Shown here: piece by piece, positions 34,506 through 42,677 of the stretch
Position numbering within the stretch: the stretch's first letter is position 1
How the letters are laid out: each line of letters opens with the position of its first letter
NCBI RefSeq assembly: GCF_023502235.1
Contig: NZ_JAMFLY010000002.1
Span: 806,001-870,000, forward strand
Direction of reading: 5' to 3'
Origin: Flagellimonas myxillae
Lineage (GTDB): Bacteria > Bacteroidota > Bacteroidia > Flavobacteriales > Flavobacteriaceae
DNA: 64,000 nucleotides
Made by a program: the position numbers and the translations under genes
Notes under the pieces: generated by a model
What the model saw: the letters and a program-made list of their open reading frames with translations, nothing else
The model's database searches: none
Told to the model about the DNA's origin: nothing

Positions 34506-35729
34506 ATGGTTTTAGAAATGAAAGTTCCCTCGCCAGGGGAATCCATAACCGAGGTAGAAATTGCAGAATGGTTGGTGCAAGATGGGGACTATGTAGAAAA
34601 GGACCAGGCGATTGCCGAGGTCGATTCGGACAAGGCTACCTTGGAGCTTCCCGCGGAGGAAAGTGGAGTGATTACCTTAAAGGCTGAGGAAGGCGATGCC
34701 GTGGCCGTAGGTGAGGTGGTATGTTTGATCGATACCAGTGCTGCCAAGCCCGAGGGTGCTGCAGCTCCTGCCGAGGAATCCAAATCGGAGGCCAAAGAAG
34801 AGCCAGCAAAAACTGAGGCTGCCAAGCCAGGGGAGGCTAAAAAAGAAACCTATGCTTCTGGGACACCTTCTCCCGCGGCCAAGAAGATTTTGGACGAAAA
34901 AGGAGTGGATGCCGCTTCCGTTTCTGGAACAGGAAGGGATGGGCGTATCACCAAGGAGGACGCGGTAAAAGCGGTACCATCCATGGGAACGCCTACGGGT
35001 GGTAACAGGGGAGAATCCCGTTCCAAACTGTCCATGCTTCGAAGAAAAGTGGCTGAAAGATTGGTTTCTGCCAAAAATGAAACGGCCATGTTGACGACCT
35101 TCAACGAGGTGGATATGTCTCCTATTTTTGCGCTACGAAAAGAATTCAAGGAAACCTTTAAAGAAAAACACGGGGTGAGCCTTGGGTTCATGTCTTTCTT
35201 CACAAAAGCTGTAGTCCGAGCCTTGGAAATGTATCCCGCGGTAAATTCCATGATCGATGGCAAAGAAATGTTGTCCTTTGATTTTTGTGATATTAGTATT
35301 GCGGTTTCCGGACCAAAAGGGTTGATGGTTCCTGTGATTAGAAATGCGGAGAATTTGACTTTTAGAGGCGTTGAATCAGAGGTAAAAAGATTGGCGATTC
35401 GGGCCAGGGAAGGTGAAATTACTGTGGACGAAATGACCGGGGGAACCTTTACCATAACCAACGGAGGGGTGTTTGGCTCCATGTTGTCCACGCCTATTAT
35501 TAATCCTCCGCAAAGTGCTATTCTGGGTATGCACAACATTGTAGAAAGACCGATTGCCAAGGATGGACAGGTCGTCATAGCGCCAATCATGTATGTGGCT
35601 TTGTCTTATGACCATAGAATAATTGATGGTAAGGAATCCGTAGGATTCTTGGTTGCTGTTAAGGAAGCCTTGGAAAGTCCGGAAGAATTGTTGATGGACG
35701 GCAATGTGAAAAAAGCATTGGAGCTATAA
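34506..35729 (+). CDS. odhB: Dihydrolipoyl succinyltransferase, E2 of 2-oxoglutarate dehydrogenase
   Basis: Protein of 407 residues in three parts: a lipoyl domain with lipoylated K43 in VDSDKATLE; an Ala/Glu/Lys/Pro-rich linker (about 76-115) and the E1/E3-binding domain ([18 protein letters not shown], about 120-155); and the acyltransferase core ending with the catalytic [11 protein letters not shown]. It transfers the succinyl group to CoA. A single lipoyl domain is normal for this E2. Confidence 0.97.
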   Translation: MVLEMKVPSPGESITEVEIAEWLVQDGDYVEKDQAIAEVDSDKATLELPAEESGVITLKAEEGDAVAVGEVVCLIDTSAAKPEGAAAPAEESKSEAKEEPAKTEAAKPGEAKKETYASGTPSPAAKKILDEKGVDAASVSGTGRDGRITKEDAVKAVPSMGTPTGGNRGESRSKLSMLRRKVAERLVSAKNETAMLTTFNEVDMSPIFALRKEFKETFKEKHGVSLGFMSFFTKAVVRALEMYPAVNSMIDGKEMLSFDFCDISIAVSGPKGLMVPVIRNAENLTFRGVESEVKRLAIRAREGEITVDEMTGGTFTITNGGVFGSMLSTPIINPPQSAILGMHNIVERPIAKDGQVVIAPIMYVALSYDHRIIDGKESVGFLVAVKEALESPEELLMDGNVKKALEL

Positions 35730-35795
35730 AACTACTTTAGGGTACAATGTTATTTTGCACTCTTTGGTGGGGTGTGAGATTTCTTGAGTTTATTT

Positions 35796-35843
35796 AATGT
35801 GCGAATGTGCGAATGTGCGAATGTGCGAATGTGCGAATGTGCG
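35796..35843. repeat. Six tandem copies of the 8-bp unit AATGTGCG
   Basis: Perfect tandem repeat of six AATGTGCG units plus a partial AAT, in the 156-bp gap between the converging odhB and retropepsin genes. Not CRISPR: no spacers. A copy-number-variable microsatellite is likely; it lies outside both coding regions. No convincing terminator is seen in this gap. Confidence 0.95.
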
Positions 35844-35885
35844 AATTGGTGATTTTGTGCCAGCCTGTTAACCGGGACGGAAGTT

Positions 35886-36335
35886 TTATTTTATTCTTAA
35901 GAACAAACACTTTTTATCGTAATCGATGACCGCCTTTCCTTTTTTTAGGACGTCGGCGCCAATAATACCATCAACCGGGAGTGAGTTATGCGAGGTTAGG
36001 GCTTGGTTGACATGAACCAGGTCGAAGAGGACAATTTTTTGCTTTTTTTTGGACCATTCCCCAATCTGGATTTTGTTTTTGGAAGAAACCAGGGTTTCCA
36101 TTTCTGTGGCTCCGGCCCCAGCTGCCTTAATATCGGACACCTCGGAGACCATTTCGAAAAACTCGATTTTATCCATGCCCACACAGGTATTGGATGCCCC
36201 TGTGTCTAAAATAAACCTTCCAGAAATCCCATTGATCTTGGCAGCTATCTCAAAATGATTGGTTTCCGTCAGTACCAAAGGGATGCGGACATATTTTTTG
36301 GATTTCAAGAATTTTTTGAGTGATTTCATCCACAA
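35886..36335 (-). CDS. Retropepsin-like aspartic protease domain protein
   Basis: Protein of 149 residues with the single retropepsin-type active-site motif FILDTGASNT and the later hydrophobic-Gly flap partner GIIGADVL, matching the retroviral-like protease (PF13650/13975) fold used as a homodimer. No signal peptide or membrane helix is seen; the N-terminus is basic. Bacteroidota often carry such small proteins and their substrates are unknown. ATG 36335 is used; ATG 36329 is equally possible. Confidence 0.82.
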   Translation of the reverse strand: MWMKSLKKFLKSKKYVRIPLVLTETNHFEIAAKINGISGRFILDTGASNTCVGMDKIEFFEMVSEVSDIKAAGAGATEMETLVSSKNKIQIGEWSKKKQKIVLFDLVHVNQALTSHNSLPVDGIIGADVLKKGKAVIDYDKKCLFLRIK

Positions 36336-36374
36336 TTTTTCTTAAAGATAAACCTATTTTTGCGGTAACAAGAA

Positions 36375-36971
36375 ATGCCCATGCGGAAGATATTTGCAAT
36401 TGCACTTTTAGCAATTTTGATTGGTTCGTGTAAGGAAGAACAAAAGGAAGTTGGCAAGGTTGAAATGGTCAAAAGCTATATTGATGCCTTAAACGAGTCA
36501 AACTACAATGCTGTGGTTTCAATGTTTGCCGACAGTATCCGTTTGAACGAATTGGTGTACAAGAGTACATTTAGTAAAGAGCAGTATGGTAATCTATTTC
36601 AATGGGATTCAGTTTTTAAACCCCGATATAAAATTCTGGAGATACAACTGAAAGAAGGTGTTGTGGAAATGCGGGTAAGCAAACAATGCAAAAGAATCCA
36701 TTTTTTGAACGGGGAACCCATAATCACTAGAGAACAGGTGAAATTTGATGCGAACAACATCCATAGTATTGATATTGTTGAATATGTAGTCTTCAACGAC
36801 AGCTTATGGACTAAAAATAGAGCCGAATTGGTTTCTTGGACCTCCAATAATCATCCAGAACTTGATAACTTTTTGTTTGACCAAAGTTTGGAAGGGGGAG
36901 TAAAATTCAAGGAAGCCATTGATAGATACCAGCAGGCACATCCCCAAGAAGAATCCTATCGAAAGTTATGA
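36375..36971 (+). CDS. NTF2-like (SnoaL/DUF4440-type) lipoprotein
   Basis: Lipoprotein of 198 residues with lipobox LIGSC (Cys19). After a short Glu-rich spacer comes MVKSYIDALNESNYNAVVSMFADSI, the helix pattern that begins NTF2-like domains, followed by strands. No catalytic role can be assigned. It overlaps tatD by 4 bases, so it is co-translated, though no functional link is obvious. ATG 36381 is an alternative start. Confidence 0.65.
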   Translation: MPMRKIFAIALLAILIGSCKEEQKEVGKVEMVKSYIDALNESNYNAVVSMFADSIRLNELVYKSTFSKEQYGNLFQWDSVFKPRYKILEIQLKEGVVEMRVSKQCKRIHFLNGEPIITREQVKFDANNIHSIDIVEYVVFNDSLWTKNRAELVSWTSNNHPELDNFLFDQSLEGGVKFKEAIDRYQQAHPQEESYRKL

Positions 36972-37735
36972 TTATAACGGATACACATACCCATTTATAC
37001 AGCGAGGCTTTCGACGAAGATCGTGAAACCAGCATTCAAAAAGCCATGGATTTGGGCGTGGAGCGATTCTTTATCCCGGCAATTGATTCCACCTACACTG
37101 ATGCTATGTTTGAACTGGAAGCGAGCTTCCCGGACAATGTGTTTTTGATGATGGGGCTTCACCCAACGCATGTTAAGGAAAATTATAAGGAGGAACTGGC
37201 CCATGTGGAGCAATTGCTGTCAGAGCGAAAGTTTTATGCAGTTGGGGAGATAGGAATCGATTTGTATTGGGATAAAAGCTTTTTAAAGCTTCAACAACAA
37301 GCATTTGTATATCAAATTAGATTGGCCAAAAAATATGGTTTACCTATTGTAATCCATTCGAGGGAATCTTTTGATGAGATATTTGACGTATTGGAACAGG
37401 AAAAGGATGATAAATTATTTGGAATCTTTCACTGTTTCACGGGGACTTTGGAGCAGGCTCATCGGGCCATTTCGTTCAACATGAAATTGGGCATAGGAGG
37501 GGTAGCCACCTTTAAGAATGGAAAAATCGACCAATTCCTGAATCAAATTGATTTAAAACATATTGTTTTGGAGACCGATGCTCCCTATTTGGCGCCGGTA
37601 CCTTTTAGGGGAAGGCGCAACGAAAGTTCATATATCTTAAAGGTACTGGACAAACTTTCGGAAATTTACGGAGTGGATCAAGAGGCCATTGCTGCAATAA
37701 CCACGGAAAATTCAAAACAGGTTTTCGGTATTTAA
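36968..37735 (+). CDS. tatD: TatD family deoxyribonuclease
   Basis: Metal-dependent hydrolase of 255 residues. The DTHTHLYSEAFDED metal site, the GEIGIDLYWD segment, VIHSRES, FHCFTGT and the Asp in ETDAPYLAP are all present, in the correct order for TatD-type 3'-5' DNases. Cytoplasmic; possibly in DNA repair or turnover. The ansA gene begins 3 bp downstream. Confidence 0.93.
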   Translation: MIITDTHTHLYSEAFDEDRETSIQKAMDLGVERFFIPAIDSTYTDAMFELEASFPDNVFLMMGLHPTHVKENYKEELAHVEQLLSERKFYAVGEIGIDLYWDKSFLKLQQQAFVYQIRLAKKYGLPIVIHSRESFDEIFDVLEQEKDDKLFGIFHCFTGTLEQAHRAISFNMKLGIGGVATFKNGKIDQFLNQIDLKHIVLETDAPYLAPVPFRGRRNESSYILKVLDKLSEIYGVDQEAIAAITTENSKQVFGI

Positions 37736-37738
37736 TCC

Positions 37739-38770
37739 ATGGAAATGAAAACAAATATTCTACTGATCTATACGGGAGGTACCATTGGAATGGTAAAGGA
37801 CTATGAAACAGGAGCCCTCAAAGCTTTCAATTTTGAGGAGTTGGTGAACAATATCCCCGAATTGAACCAGTTGGATTGCAAGATTGAGGGACTCTCGTTT
37901 GAAAACCCTATTGATTCATCTAATATGAACCCAGGTTACTGGTCGGATATAGCGGGCATGATCGAAGAGAATTACAATGCCTATGATGGTTTTGTGGTTT
38001 TGCATGGAAGTGATACCATGAGTTACTCCGCATCGGCGCTGAGCTTTATGTTGGAGCATTTGGCCAAGCCGGTGATCTTTACTGGGTCGCAACTCCCAAT
38101 AGGGGACCTGAGAACGGATGCCAAGGAGAACCTGATTACATCTATCCAGATAGCGGCGCTGCGGAAAAGGGGTAAACCAGTGGTTCAGGAAGTGGGCCTT
38201 TACTTCGAATATAAATTGTACAGGGCCAACAGGACCACCAAGATCAATGCCGAACATTTTGAGGCCTTTGCTTCGTTGAACCATCCTCCTTTGGTGGAGT
38301 CCGGGGTTCACCTAAAGGTGCACCATTCCTATTTATTAAAGGGGCCGGCTAAAACCAAGTCCCTGCAAGTACATAAAACAATGGACAACAATGTTGCGGT
38401 GCTTAAAATGTTTCCCGGTTTAAACAAAGAGGTGCTGACTTCAGTTCTTAGTATTCCCAATCTAAAGGCGCTCGTGTTGGAAACCTATGGGGCAGGAAAC
38501 GCTCCAATGGACGAATGGTTTTTGGATGGATTGAAAAATGCGGTGAAAAAAGGATTGCATATTATTAATGTGACCCAATGTTCGGGGGGAGCGGTAGCCA
38601 TGGGGCATTATGAGACCAGTGAACAGCTAAAGGAAATGCAATTGGTTAATGGAAAGGACATTACGACTGAAGCTGCCGTTGCCAAGGCGATGTACCTCTT
38701 GGGAAGCAAGGTTTCCGGTAAGCTCTTCAAGACAATTTTTGAGACTTCACTAAGGGGTGAAATGGTCTAA
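37739..38770 (+). CDS. ansA: Type I (cytoplasmic) L-asparaginase
   Basis: Enzyme of 343 residues hydrolysing asparagine to aspartate and ammonia. The two active-site threonines sit in IYTGGTIGM and VLHGSDTMSYSA; TGSQLPIGDLRTDAKEN and the tail motif are also family-typical. No signal peptide, so the cytoplasmic low-affinity type is the best call. Confidence 0.93.
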   Translation: MEMKTNILLIYTGGTIGMVKDYETGALKAFNFEELVNNIPELNQLDCKIEGLSFENPIDSSNMNPGYWSDIAGMIEENYNAYDGFVVLHGSDTMSYSASALSFMLEHLAKPVIFTGSQLPIGDLRTDAKENLITSIQIAALRKRGKPVVQEVGLYFEYKLYRANRTTKINAEHFEAFASLNHPPLVESGVHLKVHHSYLLKGPAKTKSLQVHKTMDNNVAVLKMFPGLNKEVLTSVLSIPNLKALVLETYGAGNAPMDEWFLDGLKNAVKKGLHIINVTQCSGGAVAMGHYETSEQLKEMQLVNGKDITTEAAVAKAMYLLGSKVSGKLFKTIFETSLRGEMV

Positions 38771-38839
38771 AATTAACTCCTTAAATTTCGTTAAATAATT
38801 ATTTTTTCGTTTATTGCTCGGCCTATACTGTGATTAAAC

Positions 38840-38927
38840 AGAGAGGTGGCCGAGTGGTCGAAGGCGCACGCCTGGAAAGTGTGTATACACCAAAAGTGTA
38901 TCGAGGGTTCGAATCCCTTCCTCTCTG
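38840..38927 (+). tRNA. tRNA-Ser (anticodon GGA)
   Basis: 88 nt. Acceptor AGAGAGG pairs with CCTCTCT, discriminator G. D-arm TGGCCGAGTGGTCGAAGGCG, anticodon stem CACGC/GTGTG with loop CTGGAAA (anticodon GGA, codons UCC and UCU), a long variable arm (TATACAC/GTGTATC) typical of class II tRNA-Ser, and a T-loop TTCGAAT. CCA is not encoded. Confidence 0.96.
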
Positions 38928-38930
38928 CTA

Positions 38931-38962
38931 GGTATTAAAATTTTTTGGTATTAAAATTTTTA
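38931..38962 (+). repeat. 16-bp tandem repeat between tRNA-Ser and exbB
   Basis: GGTATTAAAATTTTTT and GGTATTAAAATTTTTA stand head to tail 3 bp after the tRNA. The second copy ends directly at the predicted exbB -7 box. It may include the tRNA terminator T-tract and the exbB -33 region. Confidence 0.7.
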
Positions 38963-38970
38963 TATCTTTA
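38963..38970 (+). promoter_or_regulatory. -7 box for the exbB-exbD operon
   Basis: TATCTTTA fits TAnnTTTG with one mismatch and is preceded by TTTTTTGG at 38941-38948. exbB starts at 39006. Confidence 0.5.
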
Positions 38971-39005
38971 ACATTATTAACTAACTAAATTTAAGTTTTA
39001 GAAAA

Positions 39006-39740
39006 ATGAAAAAATTATCCTTTACTCTGGCTGCTGCCGGAATGTTTGTGATGGGAACTACAACTGCATCAGCGGCGATGTTTCAAGATGAAGCCGCGGC
39101 CGAAGCCAGCAAAGGTTTCACCCAAGTATTGAAAGAACAATTTATCCAAGGGGGTCCTGCTTTCATGGGTATCGTACTTTTATGTTTGATCTTGGGATTG
39201 GCGGTTGCCATTGAGAGAATAATTTATTTGAACCTAGCCAGTACAAATTCTTCCAAGCTTAAGCAGCAAGTGGAAGATGCATTGGCTTCCGGTGGTGTTG
39301 AAGCGGCCAAAGAGGTGTGCAGAAACACAAAAGGACCTGTTGCTTCCATCTTTTACCAAGGATTGGACAGAGCAGGTGAAGGACTGGAGTCTGCCGAGAA
39401 AGCTGTTGTGGCCTATGGTGGGGTTCAAATGGGACAATTGGAGAAAAATGTATCTTGGTTATCACTGTTTATCGCCATTGCGCCCATGCTTGGGTTTATG
39501 GGTACGGTAATCGGTATGATTGCGGCCTTCCAGAAAATTGCGGCTGTAGGTAACTTGAGTGCCTCCTTGATTGCTGGTGATATCCAGGTAGCGTTATTGA
39601 CTACCGTATTTGGTTTGATCACTGCGATTATCCTTCAAATTTTCTATAACTATATCATTGCAAAAATCGATAGTATCGTAAATGACATGGAAGACTCCTC
39701 TATATCTTTGATAGATATGTTGGCAGCACACAAGAAATAA
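39006..39740 (+). CDS. exbB: MotA/TolQ/ExbB proton channel family protein
   Basis: Inner-membrane proton channel of 244 residues. An N-terminal hydrophobic signal-like region (about 5-24) is followed by the first channel helix (AFMGIVLLCLILGLAVAIERI) and, after a cytoplasmic loop, two further helices that include FIAIAPMLGFMGTVIGMIAAF and the conserved Thr-rich helix LLTTVFGLITAIILQIF. It works with ExbD to energise TonB. The extra N-terminal stretch with ASA cleavage-like site is usual in Bacteroidota ExbB. Confidence 0.92.
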   Translation: MKKLSFTLAAAGMFVMGTTTASAAMFQDEAAAEASKGFTQVLKEQFIQGGPAFMGIVLLCLILGLAVAIERIIYLNLASTNSSKLKQQVEDALASGGVEAAKEVCRNTKGPVASIFYQGLDRAGEGLESAEKAVVAYGGVQMGQLEKNVSWLSLFIAIAPMLGFMGTVIGMIAAFQKIAAVGNLSASLIAGDIQVALLTTVFGLITAIILQIFYNYIIAKIDSIVNDMEDSSISLIDMLAAHKK

Positions 39741-39767
39741 TTACGAAACTAAAAACTATCGAGAGAC

Positions 39768-40205
39768 ATGAATAAAATAATTAAAATAGTGCTTATCGTC
39801 ATAGGATTGGTTGCAACCGTTCTATGGTTTGGTATGCCGTCAAGTGATGATCCAGATGCCATAAACAGCGGTTCAATGAACTTCATGTTTATCATCATGT
39901 ATCTTCTGTTGGCCATTGCTGTGGTATCAACAGTATTCTTTGGATTTAAAAAATTGCTTTCAACGCCAGGTAGCCTTAAAAAGACTTTGTTTGCTTTGGG
40001 TGGATTGGCGATTGTAGTAGCGATTTCTTACGGACTTTCTTCTGGAGCTGAAGCGCAGGAAGTGGCCGAAGCTATGGCTGATAAAGGTGCAACCGAAAGC
40101 ACGGTTAAAAACATCGGTATGGGATTGAACGTTTTCTTTATCCTTACCGCTGTAGCCGTTGTTTTAATGGTTTTCCCAGGCTTGAAAAAAATGTTCGTTA
40201 AGTAA
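39768..40205 (+). CDS. Conserved-position membrane protein in the exb operon
   Basis: Protein of 145 residues with four hydrophobic segments (about 5-24, 40-60, 74-92, 114-138). No family is recognised. It lies 27 bp after exbB and 12 bp before the first exbD, so it belongs to the same operon. Its role could be to assist the ExbB/ExbD channel, but only position supports this. Confidence 0.65.
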   Translation: MNKIIKIVLIVIGLVATVLWFGMPSSDDPDAINSGSMNFMFIIMYLLLAIAVVSTVFFGFKKLLSTPGSLKKTLFALGGLAIVVAISYGLSSGAEAQEVAEAMADKGATESTVKNIGMGLNVFFILTAVAVVLMVFPGLKKMFVK

Positions 40206-40217
40206 AAATTAAAAGTT

Positions 40218-40823
40218 ATGCCTAGAAGAAAAGGAGCACCAGAAGTGAATGCCGGTTCTATGGCAGACATTGCTTTCTTGTTACTTATCTTTTTCTTGGT
40301 TACCACAACCATTGAAACAGATGCGGGATTAGATCGTATGTTGCCACCTATGGAGCCGCCAGAGGAGGATGTGGTGATCAAACAAAAGAACATTTTTACG
40401 GTTAACATCAATAAAAATGGTCAATTGTTGGTCGAAGACGAATTGATGGATTTGAAGGGTTTAAGAAAAGCCGCGATGGATTTTCTTGAAAATGGGGCTG
40501 ATGGTTCCTGCAACTATTGCCAGGGAAGAAAAGACCCAGCTTCGTCCGATAATCCTTCAAAGGCAATTATCTCTTTAAAAAACGATCGCGAAACCAAGTA
40601 TAGCACATACATTACCGTTCAAAACGAGTTGGTAGGTGCCTACAACGACTTGCGAAACCGAGAGGCCAGCAAGCTGTATGGTCGTGATTTTACAGATATG
40701 GAGGCGGAATACCTTAATCCGGAAACACCTTCAAGTGTAAGAGATGATTTGAAAGACAAAGTTAAGCGCGTACAGGATATGTTTCCACAGAAGCTGTCTG
40801 AAGCGGAAACATCAACCAATTAA
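40218..40823 (+). CDS. exbD: ExbD-family protein, paralog A1 (with CNYC insert)
   Basis: Protein of 201 residues. The proton-carrying Asp17 sits in SMADIAFLLLIFFLV, the single membrane helix. A periplasmic domain follows, longer than the usual ExbD of about 140 residues, with an insert bearing C98-N-Y-C101 and DPASSDNPS. It closely resembles the product at 41500 (A2) and differs from the shorter ExbD at 40835. Twelve bp separate it from the next exbD. Confidence 0.9.
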   Translation: MPRRKGAPEVNAGSMADIAFLLLIFFLVTTTIETDAGLDRMLPPMEPPEEDVVIKQKNIFTVNINKNGQLLVEDELMDLKGLRKAAMDFLENGADGSCNYCQGRKDPASSDNPSKAIISLKNDRETKYSTYITVQNELVGAYNDLRNREASKLYGRDFTDMEAEYLNPETPSSVRDDLKDKVKRVQDMFPQKLSEAETSTN

Positions 40824-40834
40824 AGTAATATAGA

Positions 40835-41317
40835 ATGGCAAAATTTGCAAAAAAAAAGGACGGGGATTTGCCTGCGGTATCCACTGCATCATTACCCGAT
40901 ATCGTCTTTATGTTACTGTTTTTCTTTATGACGGTGACCACTATGAAAGATAGTTCCTTGTTGGTTGAGAATACGCTTCCGAATGCTACGGAAATCAAAA
41001 AATTGGAGAAGAAAGACAGGGTAATCTACATCTATGTTGGGAAGCCAACACAAGAGTATCAAAAGGTCTTTGGAACTGAGCCAAAGATTCAATTGAACGA
41101 TAAGTTTGCCAATGTCGATGAAGTAGGCTCCTATATTTTGGCCGAGCGTGCCAAAAAACCACAAGAATTACAAAATGTATTGACTACCGCATTGAAGGTC
41201 GATAAGAATGCAAATATGGGTCTTATCGCAGATATCAAGCAACAGTTGAGAGAAGTTAACGCCCTAAAGGTCAACTATACGACCTATGAAGGAAATGCTT
41301 TCAACAATTTGCAGTAG
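40835..41317 (+). CDS. exbD: ExbD-family protein, paralog B1
   Basis: Protein of 160 residues with the ExbD membrane helix SLPDIVFMLLFFFMTVTT (Asp22) and a periplasmic domain containing DRVIYIYVGKPTQEYQ and a final basic/helical part. No CNYC insert. It is the sister of the product at 42131 (B2). Transcription probably ends at the terminator 41341-41374. Confidence 0.9.
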   Translation: MAKFAKKKDGDLPAVSTASLPDIVFMLLFFFMTVTTMKDSSLLVENTLPNATEIKKLEKKDRVIYIYVGKPTQEYQKVFGTEPKIQLNDKFANVDEVGSYILAERAKKPQELQNVLTTALKVDKNANMGLIADIKQQLREVNALKVNYTTYEGNAFNNLQ

Positions 41318-41338
41318 ACAATAACTTAGATTTAGTGG

Positions 41339-41374
41339 AAAACGCTCCAGGTTGTAAACTTGGAGCGTTTTTTT
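41339..41374 (+). terminator. Rho-independent terminator after the first ExbD pair
   Basis: Stem AACGCTCCA (41341-41349) / TGGAGCGTT (41361-41369), 11-nt loop, then a run of T to 41374. The 125 bp after it hold only a GGCCCATTGGGCC palindrome and an AAGAATT/AATTCTT inverted repeat. Confidence 0.88.
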
Positions 41375-41499
41375 ATTGCCATTAAGCAGTTTCTGTCCTT
41401 ACGGTTAATTGGAACTTCCAAGAATTGGAATAATTCTTGTGATGGATTGGTAAGGCCCATTGGGCCATTTAATCCGAAGTCCAACTAAACATTTTTATT

Positions 41500-42120
41500 A
41501 TGGCTAGAAACAATGAAATACCGGAGGTAAATGCCGGTTCCATGGCTGATATTGCCTTTTTACTGCTCATTTTTTTCTTAGTGACCGCGACCATCCAGAC
41601 TGATATGGGCCTGAATCGGAAACTTCCCTCCAAAGAGCCCACACCACCTATTCTCGTCAATGAACGGAACATTTTACGGATTGTGTTGAACAAGAATGAT
41701 CAGCTCATGGTAGAAAGTGAAATTATGGGTATTGATGAGCTGCGCGCCACCGCAATTTCCTTTTTGGACAACGGAGGTGCTGCCCAAAGAGCCCAAGAGC
41801 CCTGTAACTATTGTAAAGGGACAAACGACCCTGCTTCTTCAGATAACCCAAGTAGGGCAATAATCTCCCTAAGCAGTGATCGGGAAGCTACCTATGGTAC
41901 CTATGTAATGGTGCAAAATGAGCTAACAGCTGCCTATAATACCCTTAGAAATAGGGAGGCACAGCGGCTTTTTCATCAAGATTTTGTTGAAATGGAAAGA
42001 CAGTATTTTGACCCTCAAACGGACAAAGCTGCCAAAAAGAAGCTAATGGAGAACATCCTGGCGATACGGGAACTATTCCCAATGCAATTATCCGAAGCGG
42101 AAACCAAACAAATCCAATAA
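41500..42120 (+). CDS. exbD: ExbD-family protein, paralog A2 (with CNYC insert)
   Basis: Protein of 206 residues with Asp17 in SMADIAFLLLIFFLV, the same NAGSMADIAF start as A1, and the insert with C102-N-Y-C105, DPASSDNPS and EATYGTYVMVQNEL. Two copies of an unusual insert in the same relative place show that A1 and A2 are duplicates. The gene begins after the terminator, so it may have its own promoter, which I cannot identify. Confidence 0.9.
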   Translation: MARNNEIPEVNAGSMADIAFLLLIFFLVTATIQTDMGLNRKLPSKEPTPPILVNERNILRIVLNKNDQLMVESEIMGIDELRATAISFLDNGGAAQRAQEPCNYCKGTNDPASSDNPSRAIISLSSDREATYGTYVMVQNELTAAYNTLRNREAQRLFHQDFVEMERQYFDPQTDKAAKKKLMENILAIRELFPMQLSEAETKQIQ

Positions 42121-42130
42121 ATCGACGACT

Positions 42131-42610
42131 ATGGGAAATTTTAGAAGAAATAAAAAGAAATTGCCGGCCATTTCAACAGCATCCTTGCCGGATATTGTAT
42201 TTATGTTATTGTTCTTTTTTATGACGGTGACAACCATAAAGAACACCCCAATTTTGGTTGATAACAATTTGCCTAAGGCCGATCAAATAAAGAAACTGGA
42301 AATGAAGGAGCGGGTGATAGAAATCTATGTGGGCAAACCCACGGAGGAATTGTCCAAGGTCTTGGGATCCGAACCTAAAATTCAATTGGACGATAGATTG
42401 GCCCATGTAAATGAAGTGGCTCCTTATGTACTTTCCGAAATTGCCAAACGCCCGGATGCTATCCGGAATACGATGACAGTCTCCTTAAAAGTGGATAAGA
42501 AAGTTAAAATGGGCATTGTTTCCGATATTAAGGAAGAACTCCGTAAGGTAAACCTGCTCAAGGTAAACTATACGACTTTCGAGGGGAACCAACTTTCGCA
42601 ATTGCAATAA
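42131..42610 (+). CDS. exbD: ExbD-family protein, paralog B2
   Basis: Protein of 159 residues with SLPDIVFMLLFFFMTVTT (Asp21) and a periplasmic domain with ERVIEIYVGKPTEELS, very close to B1. The A2-B2 pair repeats the A1-B1 order, and the two pairs differ mainly in charge (NEIPEV versus KGAPEV starts). It is followed by a strong terminator before the PorT-family gene. Confidence 0.9.
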   Translation: MGNFRRNKKKLPAISTASLPDIVFMLLFFFMTVTTIKNTPILVDNNLPKADQIKKLEMKERVIEIYVGKPTEELSKVLGSEPKIQLDDRLAHVNEVAPYVLSEIAKRPDAIRNTMTVSLKVDKKVKMGIVSDIKEELRKVNLLKVNYTTFEGNQLSQLQ

Positions 42611-42631
42611 GGCCCATAAATTTGAGTAAAA

Positions 42632-42664
42632 AACAATCCAATTGTGTATTTTGGATTGTTTTTT
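42632..42664 (+). terminator. Rho-independent terminator after the second ExbD pair
   Basis: Perfect 10-bp stem AACAATCCAA / TTGGATTGTT with a 9-nt loop and a T-tract, ending 13 bp before the PorT-family start codon. Confidence 0.88.
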
Positions 42665-42677
42665 ATTTCCACCTGAC

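Noticed and set aside
34850..35590. Open frame of 246 residues antisense to odhB
   Set aside because: Shadow of the E2 catalytic domain codons.
35796..35843. CRISPR array
   Set aside because: Repeat unit is 8 bp with no spacers; simple tandem repeat.
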